From Betaproteobacteria bacterium RBG_16_58_11 (GTDB taxonomy: Bacteria; Pseudomonadota; Gammaproteobacteria; Burkholderiales; Thiobacteraceae): 5,741 nucleotides of DNA. Each line of letters opens with the position of its first letter. Position 1 is the stretch's first letter. The notes under the pieces were generated by a model. That model made no database searches, was not told the origin of the DNA, and saw only the letters and a program-made list of their open reading frames with translations. Where the stretch lies: the NCBI GenBank assembly GCA_001770235.1, contig MEQN01000046.1, positions 1,397 to 7,137 on the forward strand. The letters run 5' to 3'. This document shows, one piece after another, positions 3,881 to 5,741 of this stretch. A program made the translations under genes and the position numbers.

Positions 3881-4411
3881 TTACCGCTCCCCGAAGCACA
3901 TTGAATTTTCCACATCACCTCCCCAATCCGCTGCATAGCTGCCCAACTCAACAAAGCGGTGAAAGGATGAATGCGGCCACGCCCTTACCGACTGCGCATG
4001 GCCATGCTTGACCGGGTTGAAGTGAATGTAATCGGCGTGTCGCACGAAGTCCTCCTCATCTCTAAGCGTGTGCTCCCAATACCGTCGCTGCCAGATGCCG
4101 CGCTCGCCTTTGCGGCGGCGGCTGAGCGAGACGCGCTCACCCTTGGGCAAGCCGCGTGAAAAGGTCGTTTTGATTAAGCGCCAGCGCATTGCATAGTCCA
4201 GATCATTCGGCGGTAATGTCCAGATGGTATGAATATGTTCCGGCAGGACAGCAATTGCGTCGATATGGAAAGGGTGACGCGAACGAACCTGCCGAAATGC
4301 TTCACGCAATAATGCGATGTGATCGGTGAGCAAGCGAGATTGGCGATCCGCCAGATTGACTGTGAAAAAGAAGCTGCCACCCGCAACGAAATTGCGCCGA
4401 TAGTTTGTCAT
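3881..4411 (-). CDS. REP-associated tyrosine transposase (RAYT, Y1_Tnp), copy B
   Basis: A 176-residue RAYT, the sister of copy A. The HUH motif is H59-I60-H61 (LPEHIHTIWTLP), the likely catalytic tyrosine is Y128 in DYIHFNPVKHG, and IWQRRYWEHTLRDE is intact. About 23 residues differ from copy A, clustered at 49-54, 93-101 and 140-147, while 1-48 are unchanged. Both frames are open from end to end with all expected catalytic residues, so neither is an obvious pseudogene. The start is ATG 4409-4411, again with no clear Shine-Dalgarno. It follows dacB on the same strand, with a REP in between, so some transcription may arrive from dacB. The sequence cannot tell which copy is older. Confidence 0.92.
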   Translation of the reverse strand: MTNYRRNFVAGGSFFFTVNLADRQSRLLTDHIALLREAFRQVRSRHPFHIDAIAVLPEHIHTIWTLPPNDLDYAMRWRLIKTTFSRGLPKGERVSLSRRRKGERGIWQRRYWEHTLRDEEDFVRHADYIHFNPVKHGHAQSVRAWPHSSFHRFVELGSYAADWGGDVENSMCFGER

Positions 4412-4436
4412 TGGTGCATGCTAGCAAATTGATGAT

Positions 4437-4468
4437 TGATGGGTATCGCTGCGCTCCACCCATCCTAC
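4437..4468 (-). repeat. REP, right end of element B (inverted)
   Basis: Exact reverse complement of 3844-3875, with GTAG at its minus-strand 5' end (4465-4468). It starts 16 bp after the dacB stop codon, where a REP hairpin could protect the 3' end of the dacB mRNA or reduce read-through into the RAYT gene (inference from known REP roles). Confidence 0.85.
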
Positions 4469-4484
4469 AGGAATGCGCTCTCAC

Positions 4485-5741
4485 CTAAGGCCGACTAAAC
4501 ACCCATTCCAGCAACGCATCCTGCACCGGACGCCCCAACTCGGCATTCGGATGATTGATCAAACACACCACCGCCATGCGCCGGCCTTGCGCGTCGAATA
4601 CGTAACCCGCGATGGCGCGCACTTCTTTGATCGAGCCGGTTTTGATGTGGGCATGACCTGAGACATTGCCGAGGGTGAGGCGTTTTTTCATGGTGCCGTC
4701 CACCGCCACGATGGGCAGCGACGATTCGAGTTCGGCGAAGACGTTGGATTGATACGCGGCGCGCAGCAGCCAGCCCAGATGCTGGGCGCTGATACGTTCA
4801 ATCCGCGATAGGACCGAGCCGTTATCCAACACCAATTCCAAAAAGCGCTGGCCGCGCACGCCGAGCCAATCATTGATGGCTGCTGCACTTTTCAAAGGAG
4901 TGGCGGGGGCGCCGCGCAGTTCCGCGCCGAGCGTCAGGAACAAATGCCGCGCCATCACATTGTTGCTGAATTTGTTGATGTCGCGAATGATTTCAGCCAA
5001 GGCAGGTGAATCGTATTTGCCGATGCGGCGAGCCGTGTCGGGGAGCGCGCCTTCCACGACCGCGCCTTTCCATGAGCCGCCCAGTTGCTCCCAAAGCTGT
5101 TTGAATAACGAGCCAAAGTAGGCGTTGTTGTCTTGCAGGATGAGGTGCATGGCGCGCTCTTCGCAGGCGCTGGAAAAGCTGCCGCTGAAAGCGTAGGCGG
5201 GCGGCGAGCTGTCGCGCTTGATCTGGTATTGCAGCTTGTCACGCCAGTCACCGCATCCGCCATTCGCGCCGCGCACCTGGTTCACGATGCGCGCCCCGGC
5301 GATCTCCGGGTCGAGCACGATGCGCGGCGGCTTGCCTTCTGCGTCAGGCAGGAAGCGCACGCGATGCGCGCGGAAATTTATCAGCATCGCATCCGGCGCG
5401 GCGTTATAGGGTTTGTAAGGCTCGTTATCAAAAGCGCCGGGGTCTTCTTTCGGCACGTCGAAGTAGCTGCGATCCAGAATGAGATTGCCCTTGATCTCTT
5501 TCAGCCCCTTTTGCCGCAGATCGCGCAGCAGGAGCCAGAACGCTTCCAGCGTGATCTTGGGGTCGCCATAGCCCTTGAATATCAGATCGCCCTTGAGCCG
5601 TTCGCCTTTGAGCGCGCCGTTGACGTACACCTCGGTTTTCCATTGATAGGCTGGGCCGAGCACTTCGAGCGCGGCATAGGTGGTGAGCAGCTTCATCACC
5701 GAAGCGGGATTCATCGCGCGTTGTTCGTTGAGTGCGAGCGT
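4485..5741 (-). CDS. dacB: D-alanyl-D-alanine carboxypeptidase/endopeptidase PBP4 (peptidase S13), 5' end outside window
   Basis: The visible 418 codons are the C-terminal bulk of a class C penicillin-binding protein. It trims D-Ala from peptidoglycan stem peptides or cuts cross-links in the periplasm. The three catalytic motifs are present. SxxK is SVMK in MNPASVMKLLTTYAALEVLG (nucleophile Ser codon 5700-5702). SxN is SNN in INKFSNNVMAR (Ser codon 4965-4967). KTG is in HAHIKTGSIKEV (4635-4643). The stretch of about 245 residues between SxxK and SxN fits the extra domains inserted in PBP4, with segments such as GDLIFKGYGDP and CGDWRDKLQYQIK. The signal peptide and start codon lie beyond 5741; TLALNEQRA precedes the SxxK block at the edge. 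It ends VQDALLEWVFSRP with TAG 4485-4487. No lesion is seen. Confidence 0.95.
   Translation of the reverse strand, partial: TLALNEQRAMNPASVMKLLTTYAALEVLGPAYQWKTEVYVNGALKGERLKGDLIFKGYGDPKITLEAFWLLLRDLRQKGLKEIKGNLILDRSYFDVPKEDPGAFDNEPYKPYNAAPDAMLINFRAHRVRFLPDAEGKPPRIVLDPEIAGARIVNQVRGANGGCGDWRDKLQYQIKRDSSPPAYAFSGSFSSACEERAMHLILQDNNAYFGSLFKQLWEQLGGSWKGAVVEGALPDTARRIGKYDSPALAEIIRDINKFSNNVMARHLFLTLGAELRGAPATPLKSAAAINDWLGVRGQRFLELVLDNGSVLSRIERISAQHLGWLLRAAYQSNVFAELESSLPIVAVDGTMKKRLTLGNVSGHAHIKTGSIKEVRAIAGYVFDAQGRRMAVVCLINHPNAELGRPVQDALLEWVFSRP

Larger units (their letters stand above)
3844..4468 (-). mobile_element. RAYT element B: REP - RAYT gene - inverted REP
   Basis: A 625-bp unit built like element A, with the same length and the same spacing from REP to gene. 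The ends (3844-3875 and 4437-4468) are perfect 32-bp inverted repeats, identical to those of element A. It sits 16 bp after the dacB stop codon and about 60 bp upstream of the vapBC2 promoter region. The 12 or so bases before the ATG differ most from element A, while the outer REPs do not differ at all. No target-site duplication is seen. Confidence 0.85.

Noticed and set aside
5428..5643. Minus-strand open frame and similar ones inside dacB (4688-4888, 4955-5263)
   Set aside because: They are alternative frames of the well-supported PBP4 coding sequence.
1..5741. CRISPR array, tRNA or rRNA gene, integrase
   Set aside because: No spaced short repeats, cloverleaf-like sequence or recombinase motifs were seen; the only repeats are the REPs, the RAYT elements, the ubiD 3' end and the operators.

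Overview
The window looks like a proteobacterial chromosome, probably betaproteobacterial (tentative). The pointers are a UbiD C-terminus of the enterobacterial/betaproteobacterial type at the left edge, a DacB/PBP4 gene at the right edge, G/C-rich third codon positions in dacB, and GTAG-type REP elements with their RAYT transposases. Between the two housekeeping genes lie about 4.3 kb of accessory DNA made of toxin-antitoxin (TA) modules and RAYT elements.

Layout, left to right: the last 58 codons of ubiD (+, 1-177); RAYT element A (215-839), a REP-associated tyrosine transposase gene on the minus strand between two inverted 32-bp REPs; a higBA module on the minus strand (844-1361) whose toxin has lost an internal segment; an AbrB-type vapBC module (+, 1581-2221); a hicBA module (+, 2341-2755) whose antitoxin has a nonsense codon; a second, displaced copy of the ubiD 3' end (2752-2988) fused to the end of hicA; two hairpins; a ribbon-helix-helix vapBC module on the minus strand (3081-3718); RAYT element B (3844-4468), exactly as long as element A; and dacB (minus, 4485 to beyond the right edge).

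The main structural point is that the 3' end of ubiD occurs twice, 2.8 kb apart, without indels over 177 nt and with 57 of 58 residues identical. The DNA between the copies carries element A, higBA, vapBC and hicBA. The simplest reading is an island, or a homologous exchange, that gave ubiD a new 3' end and pushed the old one to the right. The right copy has the more G/C-rich third positions and a hairpin after the stop, which suggests it is the resident end. No integrase is visible, so the mechanism is open.

The second point is the state of the TA modules. Both vapBC pairs look intact, with their PIN acidic residues and recognisable operators. The other two are damaged in opposite ways: higBA keeps its antitoxin and has a shortened toxin, while hicBA keeps an apparently complete toxin reading frame and has a broken antitoxin. 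The two RAYT elements have diverged internally (about 23 of 176 residues) but keep identical 32-bp ends.
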